64,000 nt of DNA from Gnetum montanum (taxonomy: Eukaryota; Streptophyta; Gnetopsida; Gnetales; Gnetaceae): assembly GCA_015680685.1 (NCBI GenBank), contig MNCI01015627.1:148730-212729 (forward strand). The letters run 5' to 3'. Positions within the stretch are counted from its first letter, which is position 1. Every line of letters begins with the position of its first letter. The position numbers and the translations under genes were made by a program. The notes under the pieces are model-generated. The model was not told the origin of the DNA, searched no databases, and worked only from the letters and a program-made list of their open reading frames with translations. Below, in pieces: positions 23,901 through 35,900 of this stretch.

Positions 23901-26900
23901 TCTTACACTACTGATCATAGCTGAAGGTGGACATAAGCTCATATGGGATGGAAATTAACCACTATTTCCTCCATTTTAAGGCATCCTAATTTTTGGCAAA
24001 CAAAATCTAAAGGCAGGGGAAATGAGTACCTAAAGTAGATAAAAATTAACACAGGAGAAAAAGAAAAACACAATCATTCGATATCACCGTTAAAACTCAG
24101 AGATTGTGTTTAGCAAGGATTTGGTTTTCATTTTTCCCTTACCAGCAACAACAATGGAAAGGAAGAAAAAGAAATGAACCTGAAAATGCTTCATCGGATC
24201 ATAGATGTGTTTGACAAGAAAATTAAAATCTATACACGAGCCTAGATTCACGGACCCATATTTTTTTCATGTACGAACAAGAATTAGATCAGGTACTGGA
24301 AAGAACAATTGTGTAAAAAGGGGATCCAAAATCTCATTTTCTATTATTAATATTATTGGCAAGAACAAAGCTGAGATTTCAAAGGTGTTTGCTGATGGTA
24401 GAACAAAACAGAGGAAATAAGAAAGCAACATTTAAAATAGCATTGTTTTTAGCTAGAAATTATCATAATTCAAAAACTAAAATCTGATTTTTGAGCAAAC
24501 AGAGAAATAATTTTTAGGTAATCGTTGTGCCAAATGGGAACATAAAAAATAAAATACAATAAAATTAACCAAGTGACAAATGTATTGCAATTCAAGCACA
24601 ACTTCTATGATAGATTAACATGGTTCCAAACTATTCCAACCTCACAAATTGATTTCCAGCCTCTTGTTTTTACAAGGATGGAAATGTGGGCTTGAACAAA
24701 GGATTATTTATCGATGGATTGGGTCCTGACAGCTCTCTTAACAAATTACCAAAATTGACTAAGAAAATGCTCAACAAAACAAAGCATGTGTAGTTCACTT
24801 TTCATCATAAGGATGCAACCAATCATCAATATGCATAATTTCTTTTAAAAGTTGTAACGGATGGTCAGCGGTCCCTTTGGTCTCATGACTATCACTTACC
24901 AAGTACCTTCAACCTTATAACATCTTGTAGCCGACAAAAGAAGAACACTGTAGTTGGATAAAATGTTGGGGTTAACACCATCAAGGACTTTCAAAGGCTA
25001 AGCCCTTGTAGCCCACACAAGAGATCACCAGCTGGATAGAGTGATGGTGTTTATACAAACTCGTAACACCAAGTGCACATGACAGAAAAATCCAACTCAT
25101 GAGCCTGATGCATTTATGCCCAAGAAACAAATTTTCTACTTATAAAATTAGTTATGCATGATGCAGAAAACAAATTCATGATTCTTAATTCACAAAGAAC
25201 CCATGCGTCCAGCACAGACAACTTTCAACTTGTACTAGCTAAACATAAACAGCCATCAAAATGAACACAGGTTTGGAATGCACACTGCTATAATTTGTTT
25301 GATTTAACTTGGAGAAGAAAAAATGTACTTTAAGCTTGGGTTGATGTTCAGCCAACAGTCTCAAAAAAATCAGGTCAGAGAACGATTAAAAATCAGCTAT
25401 GAGTGTCCAACACAGGTCAAATTCAGCCAGAATATCCTTTAAAAACAGCCCCAACTGTAGCTAGCAGCAGTGCCTTAACCAAGGAACAACCCAATAAAAG
25501 AAGTGCTCTAAATTCTGCCCGCAAAAGGCAACCTAATATTAGTCAACGAACAACCTTACACTTCTTCTCTGTCCCTTTTCTTTTGTTCCTCAAACTAGCA
25601 TCCTCTCTTCCCCTCTTGGCAAAAAGGTAAAAGCAAGAGTAAAACCTCCACTATTTATAGGATGAAGGGGACCCCAAGGCTTGAGCAAGACTTGTGAACA
25701 AAAGTTTATACAACGGGCAAAGACTAGATAATCCATCTAATACAAATCTCTCTTTTTTATTCATCTCTCTTTTTTATTCACGGCATGATGACTAGTTGAC
25801 TTGGACAAGCAAGGTCATGGGTGAGTGGCCAAGTACGATAATGACAACACCTAAGAAAGCCACATGTCCCTATTAAATGAAGCATTTGTCTTTTTGTAGT
25901 CATTAATATAAAGTAGGAGCATTACCAAAAAGCAACATCAAGCTCGCATGTTCATCCTATTGATTTTTCTTATTGACTTGTCACTTGTGGCCTACTTTTT
26001 AAACTTTTCTTAAAGTCACTTTTGACTTTACAATGGCTTATAATTTATCTTTGGCTTGTTGTCTATTTTTCACAATTTTCATTTTTTGGCTACATTAAAC
26101 TTTTTACAGATTTAATATTTTCAACATATTGAACTGGTTAAAACAAAGCATGAACATGTTATAGTCACCTAGGTAAAAATTAATATTTTAATTAAAACAA
26201 AGAAAATATGACATTGCAAGGTACTTTTTAAACTGTATATTAAAATCCTAAAATTTGAGATTCAAATTAAGAAACTAATTATAGATCTATATTATACATG
26301 TGAATTTGAGTTGGTTGGTCCTCCAAATTTGAGCACAATTTGACAACTTTATATTTTTGATGTCATGCATTAATTAAATTACACTATAAATTAAAAATTC
26401 TAACAAAATTCCAAAATAAACCAAGGATCCTATTAATATAATTTTGCCTGATCATTTCTTAAAAAAAAAAAACCATGGATCCTATTTTTATTAGTTTCAA
26501 AGTATTATTTTAAAATAATATTAGACGTTATCATACTCATTTATTAATAAAAATAGAATTTTTTCTTAAAGTAATAAATAATCAGAAAGAAATTGCGAAT
26601 AAATAATAAATTTACTTAAATCACCCAATCAAAGATTAAATAATAACTTATAAGCATTATATATTGTTAAATATTTATAAGCTTCAAAACAAGTTTAAGT
26701 TTTAAATAGAGTATGAACGTTACATGTACCAATGTGGCGCACTATAGGTGAACATTGAGTTAAACGGTTAGAATGGCTTGTTTATAACCCTCAGATTTTA
26801 AGTGAATAAGTGTAACTCAAGGGCATGGTAAAAACACATATTCTGGTTGGTTTCACAGAGATAGCTGGTCATAGAAACTATCATCAAATCACCTTCCTAC

Positions 26901-29900
26901 CTAATTAGGTTACACCAAATTTACTGTATAAAGGCTTCAATTATTTTTAATTTGAATTATTATTAGGCTTTAGGTTTTTATCAGTAGGATACCCCTCATC
27001 TTTTTCAAGACCTTGCCTTGGCAGGATGAGCATGAGCATTGAGCCTTTGGGTGATTCCTTTTTAGGAGGATTTGGGTTTTTCCAATTTTAGCTTAAAACT
27101 GTCTAAATTTGAAAAATGGAATACTTTATCAAATTTCCAACTTTGGAAAAATGAAAATCAATATCAATTTGATATTTAAATACATAAGATTGTTTGTTTT
27201 AGGATTCCATATGTATGTATAGTTTTCTCCAGGATGGATACCGAAGGCCTTGTTTAATTGGTTGATTGTTTGGGGACAGTTTTGTTTGATTTTTTGATAA
27301 TACTTTGACAAATATATAAGTTAATGTTATGTTTCACTTCTTTTATCATAAGGTAAATGTTAAGATTTTTGTAGCATTTTATTTGAAAGGATGAATGCAA
27401 CTACAATCTTCAAACTAGAGAAATAAAAGGATGTGAAATTAATGCTTTCTTGAAGCACTTTTGTAATGTCTTTGACTTTACAGAAGCCTATAGAGCCCAA
27501 GGAAGTTTATAATGCAGTACGTGATTCTCAGCTTATGGGAATGACTGGATACTGCAAGCAGGTAAATGGTTTTCCATTAGTGTTTGATGCAAAAAGGAGC
27601 ATGTGTGTCACAGGCATTTGTAAAAGCATATAGCTAATTTATTATACTGTTATTTTTTATTTTTAAAGCACATCTAATTTAGCAACAAACTTTTAACCTC
27701 TATTTTGGAGGTGCTTATTTATGAACTCATAACCAAATCATTCTCACCGAACCAACGAAACATAGTCATATTATTTTCTACATGAATGTTCAAACTTGGA
27801 TCTCTTATACATAAATTAAATGTCTTGGCATTGAACTATCATAAAATATTATACAGGTGTAGGCAATATTGTCCATTTTATTATCTCTTCCAAATCACAT
27901 GATACTTTTAGGACGTGTAATAAACCTGTTGGGAATTTAAGGTTTGTAGCTTATATCTAAGGACTTTTATAATTTCTTGGACATGTCTATATCTTAAATA
28001 TGATGGATCAAGTAAATTAAGAGATGTAGCTCTCATCTTCAACTCCAAGGAAGGCCTGCAACACATGCTTACTGTTTTGGATGATTTTGGCCAACATTTA
28101 GGAATGAAAGTTATGTGCAAAAAACCAAAATTATGGTGTGTGGTACTAGGAATAATGATTACTCTTTCACTATTGGAAAGGACTTAGTAAATGTGACACC
28201 AACTTATAGATACCTGGTCCAGATCTTTTTCACAATGATGGTTGGGAGATTGCATTAAATAGAGGATTGCAAGTGGATTGAGAGTGTTATTTGATCTAAA
28301 AAGCAAATGTCAGAAGGAAACTATCTTAGTTTAGGAAATAAAAAAATAGCTATTTTGTTCTATTATGCAGCCAACTTTTTTGTATGGGTGTGCAATGTGG
28401 GGTCTTGGACTTGCTAGCAAATATTGTAAGAAAATAGAAGAAGTTTAGAGACATTTTGTAGTAGAAGCATTTCTGGTTAAAAGGTAGGTACACCACTATT
28501 TTCTGCTTTTGAAATAGAGATGATGCCTTTAGAGATAGAAGCTCTTGATCAATTCACAATATACTTCATAGTCTCTCTTGTAGCACAATAGCTAAATTTT
28601 GGAAGGAAGTCTTGGTTGCTACACAATAGAAAAGGTGATTCCACAAGGGAATGATCTGGCTTAAAAATGGAATATTGAGATGGATATTCTTCATTGTGAT
28701 ATAAGGCAGCTCAGTAAAAGTATCACAAACAAGTCCCTTTTACGGTTATAATTGGAAGCGATAGTTTCAATAAAACAATTAGCAGATCAGATCTGAAAAT
28801 ACACTAGAGAAGTTTTGGAAAAATTATTAGAACGCTGTAGATTTGAATAAAACGTTAAAGGCAGAAAATATCACGCTGTAGCAGATCAAATAGATGCTGT
28901 AAATCACTGAGAAACCGTTGTAAACTCCAGCAAATGTTTGCTGTAAAAGTAGAGTGAAAACAGCGAAAGAAAATAGCACAAGAACACAGAGATTTACATG
29001 GTTCGGGCCTTTTTTACCCTACCTCCACAACAATGCTGATTTGCCTTCTATTCTGCTCAAATCTTAAGGACACAAGTCATCCTTATAGCTTTCCCAAGCA
29101 TCCAATCTGTTACTCCAACAGATCTTAGATCTCAGACTCTCATCTCCAAGGTAAAACCTCAATACAATGCTTCCACATCAAAAAAACACACAATTAAAGG
29201 CTACCCCAAGCCTTCTATTCCTAAGGAAACATTAGGACCAAACCCCAATCCTAACACATGTGGGATAAACATCACTTTACAAACTAACCCCTTTATATTA
29301 TTTAAAATGCAACATCCTTTTAAAAAACATAAAAGGAAATACAACAAATAATACTAATGTAGTTTTCATTTTTCCAACATTTACACATATGGAGTAACCC
29401 AACATGAATGAAACAATTCTACTTGGACAACATTAGAGCAAGCATCAACAGAAAAGTAGTTTATTTATCTGCTCCTATATCCTATTAGCTACAATGTGAA
29501 AATAGTCGAGCAAGATTGGGCTTTTATTATCCTATAATTGAAAAAGTTAGATGGGTCCATATTCCAATAGAAGATAGAACTTGCTGTTTATGTAATCAAA
29601 GAGCAATTGAAGATTAGCATCACATATTCTTGGAATGGCTTGTTCTTGTGCAAAGTCGTCACAAATGTCAAATTATAGCTAATAGTTTAACTGAGCTTTT
29701 TGAAATATCACCAAGAAAACTTGGTAACTTTATTTATAAAGTGTTTGCTACACATTCTATGTATATATCTTCTGTCCAATAGATGCTAACGGTCTCCGGA
29801 CGTAATAGAAAGCATTTCAATTTTAATAGATCTCAATTCTGCTCTTGAAGAATGAGACATTGGTATAGGCAAATCTTACTAATGCCTTGATGATGATCTT

Positions 29901-32900
29901 GGATCATTTGAAATTTTAGCTATAATAGACCATTAAAAGATTGTTAAATTTTATGAAGAAACTATTAAGTTTCAAGGTGGTATAAAGCTTTTCTTCAAAA
30001 TTTATAATAATTCAAGTTACTAGCATAATTATTTTGTGAACCTTTACTTGATTCTTCCATTTGGTTCTAGTTAGATAAGTAAACAAATGTGGGAAGGAGC
30101 CTTGCAAGAATTGATAAGCATTTAGAAGGTTGGAAAGCTAAAATGTTAGTCATAGGTTGGAAGATTGTAGTATACCAAGTCTACCCTTGAATCACTCTTG
30201 TTTTATCCCAAAGGGAGGCTTTTTAGGATTGGTTGTAAAGATGAAAGCTTGTAAATACATTCCTAAAATCATTGGGTCTTTGCTTTTATATTGTGCTAGA
30301 GTTTCACCTCTTTTCAGTGCTCCTCTACTATTGTGCTTTGATTTTTTTTCTTATTTTAAATAGATTTTATTTTTCGGGTTCAACTTCCCACTTTTGTTAT
30401 ACCCAATGCAATATTTTAAGGCATCTTAGCTAACTCCATTTGATTGGGTCAAGGCTAGGATGATGATGATGATGATTTTTAAGATACCTAAAATTGATTT
30501 TTTTATACTAATAAGGGGGCTGCATGGGGAGTAGATGCCCACTATATGTTGTAGTTTTGATAACTATGGTGGGGCACTTGGTTATATCATTGTTAACTAG
30601 AAGGCAAATTCTTTTCCATGGGAGGAAATTGAACATACAACTTGATACTAAGCTTGATTCTTAGTTTAGTGGGTATATGGGGATAGTGCTTTTTAGGAAA
30701 AGTAAAGGTACTCTTTTGAAAAAAAAATAGCAGTAAAACAAAATAAATAAAAACTAAATCAAAAGAATTAGTTAAAAAAATATAAAAGTTTAGCTGTCGT
30801 TAGCTAAATCAACGACAGCTCGACCGGGCACATGAGCACAGTGCCCGTCAGTGGCTTAGGGGGGGACGCTGCCCATACAACATCTTGGGCATAAGCTGTG
30901 AGAGCTCCTGGGGGGAGCTCAGGTGACATATCCGACGCATGTCTGCGCGCTTCCATCCGGATGCTGGGGACTCTTCGGTTGATCGGAGTAGGCGAGAGTC
31001 TGTCATGCAGGGCATCCAGCAGGCAGCTAACTTCATGGACACTGAAGAGCATCGCAACGCCCTTGATTTGCTCAATGAGCTTGAGCGGCCGCAGTGCACC
31101 TGTCGCCGTCTGCTGACCCGCCCGTAGGGCCCCCCCCTCCCCCGTTGGGTGCGCAATGCTCTCTGTTTTCTCTGCCCCCCCCTCTTGTGGGTTGATGGTG
31201 GGGGGCGGCGGTTGGTCGTTGGGGGTTTTCTGTTTGTTGGGGGGGGCGCACCCCCGCTTTTTTGGTCCTTGAGGGGTACGCCCCCCCCGGTTGTTGGTTT
31301 TTGAGTTGGGGTCAAGGGGGGGTGCCGAGGCTCCCGACACCCCACCCCCCCTCCCCCCCACCCCTTTTTTTTTTCTTTTTCCGGTGGGCCATCCCTGATG
31401 ACCCTTAAACTGTATACTTGTGTACTATACTTCTTGGTAATACAATCCCAAACATTCTTTCAAAAAAAAAAATTATAAAAGTTTCAAGAAGGAAAAAGAA
31501 ACTAATAGTATAATGATATAGCAGTCATAATTGAACTTACAACTTCTAACACATAAGGTAACAAGTTTGTAAATAAACATTGAATATACTACAAACCATT
31601 TAGGAAAAAAAAGAAAAAAAATTAAAAAGAGAAAAGATTAAACAAGGTAAGGTTTTCAAGCAAATTTCTAGATTGCTTAATTTTTATTAAAATATACCAT
31701 CACGCTAATGATTAAAATAACATTGATTTTGATTAACATTATTATAATGAATTCTAATTCAAGACCTTATCTAATTTTTCTATCTACAAAGTTACCTATT
31801 ACACAAATAACTTCACTATTATCTATTAACCACTTATAATTTCTAGAAGCGTTATCATTGTCTATGCATTCTACAAGAGGTTGATAATAATTTATTGTAG
31901 TAACGAGTTTTTTATGGAGAGTAGCATGCCACTAGTAGAAACAAGATGAAAATGGGAGAAAACTAAAGATTTAGGCTAATGTTACAAACTCTTCTACTTA
32001 GGAAAAGAAAATCACCAAAATGGAGTAGGCATCATCATTGATCAATCTGTCAAAGTTAAAGTGGTACAAGTATATCACCATGGCGATCAAATTATGGACA
32101 TTAAACTATGGACATTAAACTTGTGCTTGAAATGATATCATTAACATCATCAATGTATATGCTTCACAAATTGGCCTAGAAAATTTCATCTAGCAAGATT
32201 TTTGGGATTCTATGGATTTGGTTGTTTAAGAAATTTCCCAACAAGAAAGCATATCCATTGAAGGGGATTTTAATGGTTATGTTGGATCTATGAAAATGAG
32301 ATATGATAGGATTCATGGAGGACATGGATTTGGAGAGTGCAGTGGTATTGGAGATTCACAATAGCAATTTGCAAGTGCCTATGATCTTGCAATTGCAAAT
32401 ACTTATTTAAAGAGGAGGACAAAACATTTAATTACATATAAGAATGGTATAGATAAAACACAAATTGATTATTTCTTATTGTGCAAAAGAGATTGGGCCA
32501 TGTGCAAAGACTACAAGGTCATATCTAGAGAGTGCCTTGCAACTTAGCATTGATTAATGGTCATGGACTTATTTATACAAAACTTTAAAGGTAGCATGGG
32601 AAAACGGACTAAATGCATACAATGGTGGAATTGACCAAAAAGTCCCTCATTTCAAAATTTTCTCTACTTAGGATCAATTTTCCAATTAGATGATGAAATT
32701 GATAAAGGTATTAGAAATTGAATTGAGGAAGGGTGGTCAAAATTGAGAGAGGCTAGTGGTATTTTATATGCTGAAAGAATACCAATAAAATTGAAGGGAA
32801 AACGATATAGGATAACAATAAGCCGTGCTATCTTATATGATGCTGGATGTTGAGTAATACAAAAGAGGCATGAACAACAAATTAGTGTCGTAGAAATGCA

Positions 32901-35900
32901 AATGCTTAGATGGATGTTGAATGTTTCATGAAGAGATAAATTATATAATACAGACATTAGAGGAAGCTTTGGAGTGACTTCTATTTTAGATAAGTTATAA
33001 GAATGATAGATTAGATGGTTTGAATATGTGCAAAAAAGGTTTGATAATGAGCCTATAAAGAAAGGTTGCTACATCATTGTTTCAGGAAAGCTGTTGAAAG
33101 GAAGACCAAATAAGATGTGGGAAAAAAACAATCAAAAATGATTTGAAGAAATTGCAAATAAGCAAAGATATAGTTCTCCATAGAGGGGAATGGCAAAAAA
33201 GATCTCATGTAGTAGACCACCTTTTGTTGGGACAAGCTTAGAATGATGATGCAAATCCTAAGTCAAAAGACCGTAAAAGGACTAATTCCACAAGCTTCCT
33301 AAGCAATTTAAGCTTAGAAAATGAGAGCAACACAAGGAATTGGAGAAAATTATTCATTTTATGAAAAAAGCTCTTACAATTTAGAGAAAATACATCAAAG
33401 ATGAGGAGCCAAGCTCAACTCCCATCTCTCCCAAGGATCTTAGAGGCCACATGTCTCTTGCAATCCTCAATTGCTCACCATAGAGTCAAAGCTCAAGACA
33501 AGACACTTATAAGAGATTCTCCTAATCTCTCTCAAGTTCTACTCTTTGCCTCTCACTCAAATTCCCTTGCACAAGCTCTCTTCTTACACAAGCTCTTAAG
33601 AGACCTCTCAAATGTCTCACTTTCAATTCTTGCCCAAACTTAGGCCTTGGACACTTATTTATAGCTCCTTGGTGTGACCTTTTCTCTTCTCAGCATTTAA
33701 AATACGAATTAATATCCATTGGAGTTTGCCAAAGAAGACATCTTTTGAGTTGGAAGATGTCTTTCTTGAGAGTGGAATCATGCACAAGAAGATGTCATTG
33801 TGACGTAGAAGACATCTTTCCCAAGAACCTATCAAGCATAGAAGATGTCTTTCATCCTGGGAAGACATCTTTTATCTAGCAAAGATGTTTTTCAAGCTTG
33901 GAATACATCTTTCCAGTTTTAGCCCAAAACAACAAGATGTCCTTGCTGAAGACCCAAATGCCTCTACCAGCTTCCAGCAGTCCTGGAACATCTTGAATTC
34001 CTCCTAAACCTCACAAGACAGAAAGGCAACACACATAAGAAGACCCACACACAAAACAATGCATTGAGGATTACTTGAAGGGTTGGGTGATGTCTTGATT
34101 AGATGATGATGAGTAGAATGCCACTGGTATGCTCATTGTTTTGTTAAGCAAGAGGTTGCTAGTTTGAGTTACACTTGATGCATCATTATGTTCCTTTATT
34201 AGTCTTCTAATATATCATGTTGGTTATGTAACACCCATCCGTAGGAAGCAAGAGTTGAAACTTAATGCTCATAACAAGCTGGCTGAAAATGCAAGGGCTT
34301 GATGAATTATCAGAAATTCAACTTGCATATAGACCAACATGGACAACTATCATTAAAATAATGCATATAAAAAAATTATATGATGCAAAGAATAACCCAA
34401 GGATCTGGCAAGAAGAGAATGCCAATATAATGGTTGACATCTCTTAATACACTGCATCCAAGGTGCACCACAAATGTGAAAACATCTAAAACTTAAAATT
34501 GTATATGCAGCCATCTAGCTTAGCAAAACCCCAATTAATTCAATTGCTATTATGCACATCCAATATGTAATCTGTCATATGGGAGTCAAACTGAAGGAAA
34601 ACATATTATTCATGGACTTGGAAAATTGCAAATTGAAATCCAAAATAGTACATCAATCTCTGCATTTATTTACAATATCATTGCCAATGATACAATATCT
34701 AGGGTTGAGCAAACAAAAAAAATCAGAAACTAGATTGTACACATTACTAAACTTGTTCACATAAACATTTGGACATCAAGCACAAGAATCTTGAAAACGT
34801 AATTTGCAAATCAAATTACTGAAACTCTTAACAAAAGAATTAGACACAACTATGTTTAGTGGCAATCAACAAACCATAATGAATAATCAATTTTTAGTTT
34901 AACCATTGCTGATAAAAAAGGACAACCAAGAAAACCAAATAGTGACAACAAAAACCTCTTCAAAATTCCTTTGATAGAATGTACAAGTCTGATTTTCTCT
35001 TTATTTACTGATCAGATAGACTTATCCAACCAAACAATTGGCCACAAGAAATGTATAAATGAATGATACCAAATCCATTCAATTGCACAATAGAACTGTT
35101 TTATCTTGTTTTAGCAACCCTCTCACAAAATCATTTTAATAACTTTTGTAACCTGAAATAATAAAGTGCACACCACTAACATTTAATCAAACTATCATAA
35201 TAGAAAATAGAGAAAGCACCTACATTTAACAGGCATAATTTAACATCATTAACATTTAATAATCATAAATTAGCATCCTAGGCTTCCCCCACTCCATGGG
35301 ACTTGTGGAAAGATAACAAAATCAGACTTGGGAAGGTACACAAATAAGAATCAAAATTCAATCCAAGGATTAAGCATTCTAAAGGGATCTTAATCCAATT
35401 TTTCAGCCAAAAACCAAGAATTCAACAATTCTGTAAATTTTAGAAAATCATAAAATAGACATGGGCCCAAGGATACTCTCACGTTTTGCCGACAGTACCA
35501 ATCCTCATATAATGGATCTTTGGCCCCTGTTTGCAAATCATTACGCCAATATGCTCCAAATCATTATGGGTGTTTCTGAATTGCTACAGAAACAACTTTT
35601 ACCCAAGTCATTTAGGCTTGAGAGTGCGGAGGATGGGTGGAGAGATCCATCAACTAAATTAAGGATTCAACAGTCCAAAGTCTCAACAACAAATTTTGTC
35701 AATATTGATTCTAACATAAAATCATATTCAACACAAAGAAAGGAGAAGTGCTGAGATATTGAGATTGTCAGCCAATGCTGTCCATCACACATAGCAAGAG
35801 AATGATTCATCTTGCCTGCTTGCTTAGAATTCTAGCTTACCAAGAATAGTTAATTACAATATTTGATTGTTGCTCAGCTCAAATCTCTCTTTTATTTGTT

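Larger units (their letters stand above)
30792..31473 (+). mobile_element. L6, 5'-truncated copy of the CTE-bearing LINE family
   Basis: This 682-bp insertion is flanked by an 11-bp duplication TATAAAAGTTT (30781-30791 and 31474-31484). It ends in CTTTC plus an A run. It is much more GC-rich than its surroundings. Its only coding part (30816-31127) is the last ~105 codons of the C-terminal extension. The rest is a G/C-tract-rich 3' UTR. It is the least decayed family member, with a single internal stop (TGA where LINE3 has W). Confidence 0.85.

Noticed and set aside
30804-31361. 185- and 165-codon minus-strand frames over L6
   Set aside because: They oppose the conserved coding strand and consist of Pro/Gly/Arg runs from G/C tracts.
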